A stretch of DNA of 11,717 bases from CAUZFZ01 sp964431285. Its GTDB lineage: Bacteria; Planctomycetota; Planctomycetia; Planctomycetales; Planctomycetaceae. The stretch lies in the NCBI GenBank assembly GCA_964431285.1, contig CAYSJO010000121.1, positions 1 through 11,717 of the forward strand, read 5' to 3'. The position numbers and the translations under genes were made by a program. The notes under the pieces are model-generated. The model was given only the letters and a program-made list of their open reading frames with translations. It had not been told where the DNA came from and ran no database searches. The first letter of the stretch is position 1; each line of letters starts with the position of its first letter. Of the stretch, positions 1-6,771 are shown in pieces.

Positions 1-309
1 CACCATCCCGCACGTAGCAGCCCCAACAACGGCCAGCATCAGACGAGCGAATAGAAGACGGTCTCCCCCGATGCGTATGGATGCAGCAAGAAACAAAGGG
101 AATCCCGGCATGCGCATGACGCGTCTTGGCGGGTCGTAGATCGCGTAGTCTTCGCCGGCAGCCAGCTTGTGTCCCAGTTCCCAGTACCCATTCGCATCAC
201 CGGGAATCAGAAACGGACGCCTGGCGGCGAGATAGGAATGCAGCCCGAGCGCACCTCCCACGCGGAGAGTCAAAGCCAGCATCAGGACCCAGATGACTTC
301 CTTTGTCAC
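1..309 (-). CDS. GT39/ArnT-like membrane glycosyltransferase, N-terminal part (runs off the window)
   Basis: Reading the minus strand from a GTG at 309-307 gives 103 residues that stay open to the window edge, so the C-terminus is missing. The product starts with a hydrophobic segment (about residues 4-22, VIWVLMLALTLRVGGALGL), then a loop with PGDANGYWELGHKLAAGEDY, then RMPGFPLFLAA and a second hydrophobic stretch ending AVVGAATCGMV. This order (first membrane helix, a loop Asp in a GDAxGYW context, an R-x-PGxPLFLA motif) is characteristic of GT-C enzymes of the dolichyl-phosphate-mannose mannosyltransferase/ArnT group. These use polyprenyl-phosphate sugars to glycosylate lipids or proteins at the membrane. 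The substrate cannot be told from this fragment. The frame has no ATG before the first helix. GTG at 309 is chosen because it leaves the first helix intact and lies about 45 nt downstream of a good promoter. There is no strong Shine-Dalgarno. The family is fairly secure; the exact start is not. Confidence 0.72.
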   Translation of the reverse strand, partial: MTKEVIWVLMLALTLRVGGALGLHSYLAARRPFLIPGDANGYWELGHKLAAGEDYAIYDPPRRVMRMPGFPLFLAASIRIGGDRLLFARLMLAVVGAATCGMV

Positions 310-360
310 TGTCGCGCGTCGAGCTTCCTGTCTCGATTCCCCCCTGCGGAATGAAGGCGG

Positions 361-390
361 ATCGTACGACCATCGGAAAAACGGGGTCAA
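361..390 (-). promoter_or_regulatory. Sigma70-like promoter for the GT39-like gene
   Basis: On the minus strand the -35 hexamer TTGACC (plus 385-390) is followed after 18 nt by TACGAT (plus 361-366). Transcription would begin near 354 and leave a leader of about 45 nt before the GTG at 309. The same two hexamers recur upstream of the nucleoside-hydrolase gene, which supports the call. No transcription data are available. Confidence 0.5.
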
Positions 391-719
391 TATGCGAACC
401 GGGTGCAGGACACGTTCTTGATCCGTTCCTCCATGAGCGTGGTCGTGAACGCTTCGAGTTCCCTGTTCAGCCCGTCCCAGGTTTTTCCATTCCACAGAGC
501 CCACGCAAACCGTCCTGCACCCCTCCCGCACGACTCGAATTGCTCAGTCTTCGCAGACTGACCTATCATGACCGTCAACATAACCGTATTTGAAACGGTG
601 GTGTGGCTCACAAGCCCGCACCCCGTCCAATGCCGAAACTACATGTTGGAGTCCTCCGCGTGCAGGCAGACACAACTGCCTGACGGTGGGGCCTACCCCT
701 TTCATACAGGTACCTGGCC
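391..719. other. Intergenic region between the GT39-like gene and dsbD-like gene
   Basis: This 329-bp stretch separates two divergent genes. I see no RNA gene in it. A 74-codon minus-strand frame starting with GTG (611 down to 387) has no recognisable motif and no clear ribosome binding site. Its stop codon falls inside the -35 hexamer of the GT39 promoter, so I do not call it a gene. A short inverted repeat at 663-682 is listed separately. A possible promoter for the downstream gene is CTGACG (680-685), 17 nt, CATACA (703-708), which would give an almost leaderless transcript; it is weak. Confidence 0.4.
663..682. repeat. Perfect 7-bp inverted repeat upstream of the dsbD-like gene
   Basis: CAGGCAG (663-669) and CTGCCTG (676-682) are perfect complements around a 6-nt loop. 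The repeat ends 37 nt before the ATG at 720. There is no following T-run, so it is not an intrinsic terminator. It could be an operator or a leader hairpin; nothing in the sequence decides between these. Confidence 0.4.
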
Positions 720-3152
720 ATGCGGCGTTTAGCTCATTCCCCTTGTGAGAAGCCTCTTCGTTTTTCGCGTCGACTCGCAGTTTTGCTGCTGATTGCGTCA
801 GTCAGCAGCACATGTGGGATCACGATCGCTCAGGACTTCTTCCTGAACCTTGGAGGTACGTCGAATCCTCTGGGCGGTTCGGATGCCGAAATTACGCTGA
901 CCCAGGGGAAGGGAGCCGAGTCGGGTGTCGCGACGCTGAAGATCTCCGTCGCCGTGCCCGAGGGTGCGTACGTCTACGCGACAACCGGAGAATTCTCAGG
1001 GAGGACTCAAACCAGCTTCAACTCAGTTGTTGGACTCGAACCCCTGGATAAGCAGCTTGTGCCCGCCCGAAAGCCATACGAGTACGACGATCCCGTATTC
1101 GAAATGCGGATGGCGAAGTTTGAGGAGCCAATTTCTTGGACGCAGAAGTTTCGAATCACGCCGGTAGCTGTGACGGCCGGAACAAAGCTTGCGGGCAAGC
1201 TGAGATACCAAATCTGCACATCGGGCAAGAACGGCACATGCACGCCCTTTGATGTGGATTTTGACCTGACGATCGCCGAGCTGGATCTCTCGGGAATTGA
1301 CACGAGCTCCGTGGCTGAACCCGTCTTCGAGATTGAGCACATCAAAATGCTCAAAGCGAGTGACGGCCGTGAGGTCCCGGGTCCGTCCGTCTGGACAGCG
1401 CGGCTGACTCCCCAAAACTCGCAACCCGGCGAGAAAGTCACTGTCTCGGTGACGGCTCGCATGGACGACGGGTATCACACATTTGCACTGGACCAGAACC
1501 GCAAGAATCTGGGGCTTCCCACCGTGCTGGGGATCACCCACCTGTTCGGTCTGGAGGACGATGGCTCCGCCTTCCAAACAGACAGCGAGGTTGAGAACCA
1601 CGAAGTCGACAGCAACGGCAACACTGTTGTGCAACGCATCCACCACGGAGAGGTCACCTGGTCCCGAACATTCGTCGTTGCAGACGATGCGACCGCATAC
1701 GGAGCAGGACTCAAGGTTACGCAGCAGGTCTGTGACGTTAACAAATGCATCCGCGGTTCTTTTGCGGCCGAACTGGGAGTCGTTCCACCAGGGTCAGCGT
1801 TGTCGGCGATCGGTTCCGATCCGCCCCCCATCCCTCCCACTCCCACCGGCGATGTTTTCAAGGACATCACAATCCATGGTCCGGATGAAAATACGAGCGG
1901 ATCGCTCGCCCAGTTTCTTCTGTATGCATTCCTTGGCGGGCTGATTCTCAACGTCATGCCGTGTGTACTGCCCGTCATAGCGATCAAGGTTCTGAGCTTC
2001 GTGCAGCAGGCTGGTGAAAGCCGCTCGCGCATCCTGGCGCTCAATCTTTCGTACTCAGCTGGTTTACTTGCTGTCTTTCTGACGCTGGCGACCATGGCTG
2101 CGTTTGCAGGCATGGCCTGGGGCGAACTCTTCAGTCACGCGGTATTTATTGTCGCCATGTGCGCTTTGGTCTTTGCCATGGCACTCAGTCTGCTGGGCGT
2201 TTTTGAAATCCCGATTCCCGGTATGGTGGGCTCGGTCGGAGCCCAGCAGCGGGAAGGTCTGCTGGGCGCATTCCTGACGGGAGTTTTCGCAACACTGCTC
2301 GCCACGCCCTGCAGTGGCCCATTTCTGGGTGTCACACTGGGATGGTCGCTGCAGCAGGCCCCCGCGACGATTTATCTGGTTTGGACGATGATGGCCCTCG
2401 GTATGGCGTCCCCCTATCTGGTGTTCGGCCTGTTCCCCGGTGCAATCAACCTCCTGCCGAAACCAGGCATGTGGATGGTCCGATTCAAGGAGTTCTCTGG
2501 CTTCGTGCTACTGGCAACGACGGTCTATCTGGTTTCGATTCTGGGCGACAAGTACGTCGTTCCGACGCTTCTTATGCTCCTTGGGATGGGCCTCGGCCTG
2601 TGGATGATCGGAAATCTGTACAGCCTGTCATCTCCCGCAGCGACTCGCTGGAAGGTTCGATTTGCCGCGCTGATACTGACGGGCGCAATCTGCGGAGTCG
2701 GTTTCAAGTTGTATGTGGGCGGCGAAAAACTGCCGTGGGCCGACTATTCGGAAGAGTCGGTCGCTCAAGCTCTGGATGAAGGCCGACCTGTCCTGATCGA
2801 CTTCACCGCCGACTGGTGCCCGAACTGCAAGCTCGTCGAACAACTGAGTTTGAATACGTATTCAACGCGTATGTTCGTCGAAGAACACAACGTTCTGACA
2901 CTTAAGGCTGACTGGACTGACTACAGCGAGGAGATCGAGGCCACGCTGGCGAAAGTCAATTCGTCATCGATACCTGTAACCGTGATCTTCTCGCCCCATC
3001 GGAAGAAGGACCCGATCGTACTCCGCGACGTGTATTTCCAGTCGACGCTACTGAAATCTCTACAGGTTGCTGTCAGTGGGGAAAACGTCGAGTCGGATGC
3101 GACGGCCACAGCGCAAACAGTGATGAATGAGCAAACGCCGGCACTGCGGTAA
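720..3152 (+). CDS. DsbD-type thiol:disulfide interchange protein with two N-terminal domains
   Basis: The product (810 aa) moves electrons from cytoplasmic thioredoxin across the inner membrane to periplasmic thiol proteins and cytochrome c maturation factors. A signal peptide (RR at 17-18, hydrophobic 19-30, likely cleavage after IAQ at 36-38) is followed by two beta-sandwich-like domains. The first spans about 45-190 with Cys166 and Cys174. The second spans about 222-355 with Cys338 and Cys343. A membrane core (about 395-665, some eight helices) carries the two DsbD-family redox cysteines, Cys415 in MPCVLPV and Cys531 in TPCSGPF. A C-terminal thioredoxin domain (about 680-790) has CPNC at 700-703 and a cis-Pro candidate in SSIPVT (Pro752). 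All three redox centres are present. E. coli DsbD has about 565 residues; the excess here is mostly the doubled N-terminal region. ATG 720 is the only start preceding the signal peptide; its ribosome binding site is weak. Confidence 0.9.
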   Translation: MRRLAHSPCEKPLRFSRRLAVLLLIASVSSTCGITIAQDFFLNLGGTSNPLGGSDAEITLTQGKGAESGVATLKISVAVPEGAYVYATTGEFSGRTQTSFNSVVGLEPLDKQLVPARKPYEYDDPVFEMRMAKFEEPISWTQKFRITPVAVTAGTKLAGKLRYQICTSGKNGTCTPFDVDFDLTIAELDLSGIDTSSVAEPVFEIEHIKMLKASDGREVPGPSVWTARLTPQNSQPGEKVTVSVTARMDDGYHTFALDQNRKNLGLPTVLGITHLFGLEDDGSAFQTDSEVENHEVDSNGNTVVQRIHHGEVTWSRTFVVADDATAYGAGLKVTQQVCDVNKCIRGSFAAELGVVPPGSALSAIGSDPPPIPPTPTGDVFKDITIHGPDENTSGSLAQFLLYAFLGGLILNVMPCVLPVIAIKVLSFVQQAGESRSRILALNLSYSAGLLAVFLTLATMAAFAGMAWGELFSHAVFIVAMCALVFAMALSLLGVFEIPIPGMVGSVGAQQREGLLGAFLTGVFATLLATPCSGPFLGVTLGWSLQQAPATIYLVWTMMALGMASPYLVFGLFPGAINLLPKPGMWMVRFKEFSGFVLLATTVYLVSILGDKYVVPTLLMLLGMGLGLWMIGNLYSLSSPAATRWKVRFAALILTGAICGVGFKLYVGGEKLPWADYSEESVAQALDEGRPVLIDFTADWCPNCKLVEQLSLNTYSTRMFVEEHNVLTLKADWTDYSEEIEATLAKVNSSSIPVTVIFSPHRKKDPIVLRDVYFQSTLLKSLQVAVSGENVESDATATAQTVMNEQTPALR

Positions 3153-3168
3153 AGTGCTCTATCTAAAC

Positions 3169-3239
3169 AGCTCACCTTGCGATCAGGATTGCGTTGCCTA
3201 CAGCCGGTCCAGGCATGTTGGATCGTTGTGGTCGAGTAC
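3169..3239. repeat. Direct repeat copy A (partner at 5456-5520)
   Basis: The core 3198-3239 matches 5479-5520 at 40 of 42 positions in the same orientation, about 2.28 kb apart. Weaker gapped similarity extends leftward to about 3169 (AGCTCAC, GATCA, GCGT blocks). The core corresponds exactly to the last 13 codons and stop of thrC. The match ends abruptly at 3240. The core contains an imperfect stem, CGGTCCA (3205-3211) with TGGATCG (3219-3225), one pair being G-U in RNA. Confidence 0.8.
3198..3239 (-). pseudogene. Remnant of a thrC 3' end (last 13 codons plus stop)
   Basis: On the minus strand these 42 bases read VLDHNDPTCLDRL followed by TAG, identical in protein to residues 400-412 of the intact threonine synthase at 5479-6717. 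The two base differences from that gene are both synonymous (one Thr codon, one Arg codon). Nothing upstream on the minus strand resembles threonine synthase, so the rest of any former gene is gone. Two readings are possible: the trace of a lost second thrC copy, or a repeat element that also supplies the tail of the live gene. The repeat is certain; its origin is inferred. Confidence 0.55.
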
Positions 3240-3248
3240 TGAAAAGTG

Positions 3249-3688
3249 TGGGACACCAAATTCCCCCACATGTACGAAACGCAGAAGTGCCAGTCGTCGT
3301 TCGCCTTTGATGATGGGCGGCTCTACTTCCTGGGAGAGTTGGGTAAGCCGCTCGTTTATTGCATCAACACGAGCGACGGTTCCATTCGCTGGCGGACCAA
3401 GTTGACCAATGTGTCCAAAGGCCCGAAACACTCTCACGCCGGTTCACCTCTGTTGTGGGACGACGTGGTGATTGTCAACGCGGGCGGTGGTGTCGCAGTC
3501 ACTAAAGACACCGGGAAAGTCGTGTGGGAGCACGAAGGTCACTCGGGCCTGGCCACACCCGTGCTCTACACACATGAACGTCAACCTGCAGTCGCTCTGT
3601 TTACGGGCAATGCGCTGATCTCTCGAGCGGAAAACTGCTGATTCGCAGCAGCGTTGGAGAAGTCGAGTGCTGGCAAATCGGAAGCTGA
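3249..3688 (+). pseudogene. Degraded PQQ-like beta-propeller protein gene
   Basis: The frame from 3246 to 3641 encodes beta-propeller blades of the PQQ-like/BamB type: QSSFAFDDGRLYFLG, VYCINTSDGSIRWRTKL, HSHAGSPLLWDDVVIVNAGG and TKDTGKVVWEHEGH, with the repeated pattern DGxxYxL...D...G...W. It lacks a signal peptide and first blades, begins at the edge of the thrC remnant (a TGA at 3240-3242 precedes it in frame) and stops at 3639. From 3620 a second frame reads SSGKLLIRSSVGEVECW and ends with TGA at 3686-3688, resembling the final blade of such proteins. The gene therefore appears 5'-truncated, with an internal deletion or frameshift near 3620. Related full-length planctomycete proteins are usually about 400 residues or more; here about 150 remain. 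A short functional protein is possible but unlikely. Confidence 0.62.
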
Positions 3689-3870
3689 TTGCGAGACCAC
3701 TGCGCGAGTACAAGATGCTGATCGCATCACTGTGAGTTGCCACGTGGACGAAACATGCCACACCGGTTTGAATTCGACCAGGCTGAGCAGTGTTAGGATC
3801 GTCGACTCGGATGTTCTCGCGATTCAGATCGCGTGTCGGAAGTTTTGACTTCTTGAGACAGGTACGAACG

Positions 3871-5457
3871 ATGTCTGCTTTCGTACGACTATTGCTGATT
3901 GCCTTTGCTGCTGCGAGTCTGTTTTCAGACGCGAAAGTCCAGGCCGCGAAACGTCAGTTTCAATTCTCGACCGGCGTGGCGCTGGAGTTCGGACGGTGGG
4001 AGCTTGAAGCCCACGGGGACGGCCGACTGAAGATCGTCCATGACTTTCACGGCAAGCGTCGTCACTGGAATTCGATTGCATTGATGGAGCACGAGAACCG
4101 GCGGCTCTGGAAACGCATCCAACTGGCGGAGCTGGCGAATCAAGAGAACTCAAAGCGACCGGGGGTCCCCGGCGAGGTGCACTTTCAATACGCGATAACG
4201 GATGGCAAGAGGACGACCCGACGCAGGCAATGGGGACAGGATGCAGTCGCCGTGCCAGGGCTGGGCAGTCTCACTCGGTACCTCGGTGAACTGCTCGCGA
4301 AATACACAGGATCGAGCCGAGTCTGGTTCGGCCCGTCCGGGCAGGACAGCACGGAGACACGCTTGAAGGTACTGCACCAGGACATCGAATCCTTCCGCCT
4401 GTCCCTGAGCTACATCGGACCCGAAGACAAACCGTTTTATCGGCTCCATTTGCAGGTGGCGCCGCTGCCTCCAATCAAGACCAGTCCGTTTCACCGACAT
4501 GTCCAGATTTCGAAAAAAGAAGCTCGGGAACTGGTCAAGGGTCTGGCGAATGCCGGCATCCTGATGGATGGACGGGGCGGGGAAGCCAAAATCGATGGTG
4601 GCCCGGCTTACCTCCTGCGGATGTCCAACGGCCGATACACGATGTACGAGTCGCTTGGATTCGGCCTGTTCATGCGCGATCGAGTGAAAACACTGCGGAC
4701 CTTTCTGACAGGCTCGGCGGGTGAGCAGATGGACCGGCTATTGGGACGTCTGGGAATTTCTGCGGATGAGGTCGCCAGTCATGCTGTCGACGGTCAGCCG
4801 GAAAAGGCCGTGTGGGGGCGGCCGGTGGACGGTGTTCGAGTCGGTCTGTCACCGGGCCGCGTCACACTCGATAAGCAGGACCGCCGTGCGATTCTTACAG
4901 TCTGGTACGAGAACGTGGGCACGGAACCCCGGAAAGTGGTCGATCACCAGAATCTGAACGTCACGACTGTCATGTTTGTCGGCGATGCTGATGGCACACC
5001 GTTTCGCACGGACTTTGCAGTCTCTCGATTGGCCACGACTCCACTGAAGTTCCGCGAACTGCAGCCCGGTGAGCGCTTCACCGAACAGGTTGCGCTGTCC
5101 CCGGGTGGGATGACACAATACTCCGGCGTTCCCGATCTCAAGCCCGGCAACTCCCTCTCGATCCGCGTCGGATGGTGCCAGAAATCGGACCCACTTACCG
5201 ATGAGGACTGGAATGCTCCAACGACGCGTAAAAGTGGATCCATCGTAATAGACCGCACTGACACGCTGAGCGACTTGACGGTTGCAGAACTGATTCGACG
5301 GTTGAGTTCGAGGGATGGACACGACCGTGTTACTGCGACCCGCAAATTGTTTGCTCGTGGAGATTCGATCGCTGGTGAACTTCGTGACGCGGGAGCAAAG
5401 CAACTTGTGAACGAATCGCCCCACGCGGATCGGCCGCAAAGCGATAACGGCACTTAG
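3871..5457 (+). CDS. Secreted protein of unknown function with HEAT-like C-terminus
   Basis: I do not recognise the family. The product (528 aa) begins with a clear Sec signal peptide (FVRLLLIAFAAASLFSDAKVQA, cleavage near residue 25), so it should act in the periplasm or outside the cell. The frame is open further upstream to 3790, but ATG 3871 is preferred because it puts the signal peptide at the N-terminus. The middle is beta-rich and mostly polar. Residues about 335-470 (GVRVGLSPGRVTL... AILTVWYENVGTEPRKVV... ELQPGERFTEQVAL) resemble an immunoglobulin-like module for extracellular contacts. The last 50 residues (ELIRRLSSRDGHDRVTATRKLFARGD) look like one HEAT-type helical repeat that breaks off, hinting at C-terminal truncation. 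It is flanked by the two copies of a direct repeat and ends 21 bp from convergent thrC. No catalytic motif is evident. Confidence 0.8.
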   Translation: MSAFVRLLLIAFAAASLFSDAKVQAAKRQFQFSTGVALEFGRWELEAHGDGRLKIVHDFHGKRRHWNSIALMEHENRRLWKRIQLAELANQENSKRPGVPGEVHFQYAITDGKRTTRRRQWGQDAVAVPGLGSLTRYLGELLAKYTGSSRVWFGPSGQDSTETRLKVLHQDIESFRLSLSYIGPEDKPFYRLHLQVAPLPPIKTSPFHRHVQISKKEARELVKGLANAGILMDGRGGEAKIDGGPAYLLRMSNGRYTMYESLGFGLFMRDRVKTLRTFLTGSAGEQMDRLLGRLGISADEVASHAVDGQPEKAVWGRPVDGVRVGLSPGRVTLDKQDRRAILTVWYENVGTEPRKVVDHQNLNVTTVMFVGDADGTPFRTDFAVSRLATTPLKFRELQPGERFTEQVALSPGGMTQYSGVPDLKPGNSLSIRVGWCQKSDPLTDEDWNAPTTRKSGSIVIDRTDTLSDLTVAELIRRLSSRDGHDRVTATRKLFARGDSIAGELRDAGAKQLVNESPHADRPQSDNGT

Positions 5458-5520
5458 CTCACGATCACAACTGCGTGGCTACAGTCGGTCCAGGCACGTT
5501 GGATCGTTGTGGTCGAGTAC
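5456..5520. repeat. Direct repeat copy B, overlapping the 3' end of thrC
   Basis: The 42-bp core (5479-5520) is thrC codons 400-412 plus stop and matches 3198-3239 at 40 of 42 positions; the leftward part (5456-5478) is a weaker, gapped match. The core holds an imperfect stem CGGTCCA (5486-5492), loop 5493-5499, TGGATCG (5500-5506). Neither difference between copies falls in the stem arms. Confidence 0.8.
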
Positions 5521-6717
5521 GGTCAGTCCGTCGGTTGGGAACAGGTGATTGTATTTCAGCCCTGTACCCGTATTGAACAGGACGACTCGCTCGTGCGGTT
5601 CAATCCAGCCATCTGCCAGAAGCTGCTCGGCGGCTTTCCAGACGGCTCCACCTTCCGGGCAGGCATAAATGCCCTGGCCGGCAGAAAGCTCGCTGACTCC
5701 CTGGAGCAGTGCTTTGTCAGAAACGGTGACGGCTGTTCCACCACTTTCTTTCAGGGCCCGGATCATCAGAAAGTCACCGACCGCAACGGGTACACGAAGC
5801 CCGGCCGCGACGGTGGCAGCGTTCTCGAACAGTGGAGCGTGTTCTTCACCAGCATTGAATGCTCGCACAATCGGTGAGCAGTTCTCGGCCTGAACAACGA
5901 CCATGCGTGGACGTTCAGAACCGATCCAACCGAGTTGTTCCATTTCGTCGAAGGCTTTCCACATTCCGATCAGACCAGTGCCGCCGCCGGTCGGGTACAG
6001 GATCACATCCGGAAGCCGCAGTTCCGCCGTTCCGTCGACAGTCGCGAAGTCGAAGGCCAGTTCGTAGCCCATCGTTTTTTTGCCTTCGATGCGAAACGGC
6101 TCTTTGAGCGTCGACAGATCGAACCAGCCGAACTTGCCCGCTCCCTGTCGAACCAGCTTGCCGCAATCACTGATCAGCCCGTTGACCAAAGCCACCTGAG
6201 CGCCCCCAACGACGGATTCGATGATGTTGGCAGGCGGCGTATCCTCCGGCATGAACAGGGCACACTTCATTCCGGCGCGAGCGGAGTAGTAAGTGGCGGC
6301 GCCGGCTGCGTTTCCTGCAGATGGCAGAGCAACCGTTGTGATGCCCAGCGACTTTGCTCGCGTCACGGCTGCCGACATACCGCGAGCCTTGAAGCTGCCT
6401 GTCGGATTGAACGACTCGTCTTTAACGAACAGATTCTCGAACTTTGAGAAGACTCCTGAGCGATGGCATCGCAGCAGCGGCGTCTCACCTTCGCCCAATG
6501 ACACGGCCTGAGCCGGATCGTCAACGGGCAGCACTTCGTGAAATCGCCACATGGAACGAATCGCACGCCGTCGAACGACTTCCGGAGTGAAGTCGTCTTT
6601 CAACGCCACCAGATCGTATCCGGCAAGCAACGGTTTCTGACATTCCGTGCAGAGGTTCTGGGGCTGGTCGACGGCGTGGTCGGCTCCACAGGCTGCACAG
6701 GTCAGTGATGAATGCAC
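5479..6717 (-). CDS. thrC: Threonine synthase
   Basis: The enzyme converts O-phospho-L-homoserine to L-threonine with pyridoxal phosphate, the last step of threonine synthesis, in the cytoplasm. The 412-residue product has an N-terminal zinc ribbon (Cys7, Cys10, Cys23, Cys26), the PLP-lysine motif SFNPTGSFKARG with Lys110, the SAGNAAGA loop (133-140), the phosphate-binding loop PTGGGTG (242-248) and a C-terminal FNTGTGLKY (391-399 region). Translation starts at GTG 6717; no ATG lies between it and the zinc ribbon, and only a weak GGA precedes it. Residues 400-412 (VLDHNDPTCLDRL) lie beyond the conserved fold and coincide exactly with a direct repeat found again at 3198-3239. It follows the nucleoside-hydrolase gene by 54 bp on the same strand, so the two are probably cotranscribed. 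Cystathionine-gamma-synthase or threonine dehydratase are less likely because the zinc ribbon and PTGGGTG context fit ThrC. Confidence 0.92.
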   Translation of the reverse strand: MHSSLTCAACGADHAVDQPQNLCTECQKPLLAGYDLVALKDDFTPEVVRRRAIRSMWRFHEVLPVDDPAQAVSLGEGETPLLRCHRSGVFSKFENLFVKDESFNPTGSFKARGMSAAVTRAKSLGITTVALPSAGNAAGAATYYSARAGMKCALFMPEDTPPANIIESVVGGAQVALVNGLISDCGKLVRQGAGKFGWFDLSTLKEPFRIEGKKTMGYELAFDFATVDGTAELRLPDVILYPTGGGTGLIGMWKAFDEMEQLGWIGSERPRMVVVQAENCSPIVRAFNAGEEHAPLFENAATVAAGLRVPVAVGDFLMIRALKESGGTAVTVSDKALLQGVSELSAGQGIYACPEGGAVWKAAEQLLADGWIEPHERVVLFNTGTGLKYNHLFPTDGLTVLDHNDPTCLDRL

Positions 6718-6771
6718 GAGGGATATTCCAGTCGGACAAGGTAAAAAATGAGGGACAGCCCGCTGCGGAAT

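Noticed and set aside
387..611. 74-codon minus-strand frame in the first intergenic region
   Set aside because: GTG start without clear ribosome binding site, no recognisable motif, and its end overlaps the GT39 promoter.
1023..1646. Long minus-strand frames within the dsbD-like gene (also 1475-2113)
   Set aside because: They are antisense to a gene with clear domains and have low-complexity translations without motifs.
3246..3641. PQQ-type fragment as a normal small gene
   Set aside because: It lacks a signal peptide and first blades, begins at a rearrangement point and is frameshifted before its apparent last blade.
3790..3870. 27-residue extension of the secreted orphan protein
   Set aside because: It would place charged residues before a textbook signal peptide that begins at ATG 3871.
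4849..5453. Minus-strand frames opposite the secreted orphan gene
   Set aside because: The plus frame has a signal peptide and balanced composition; the antisense products look random.
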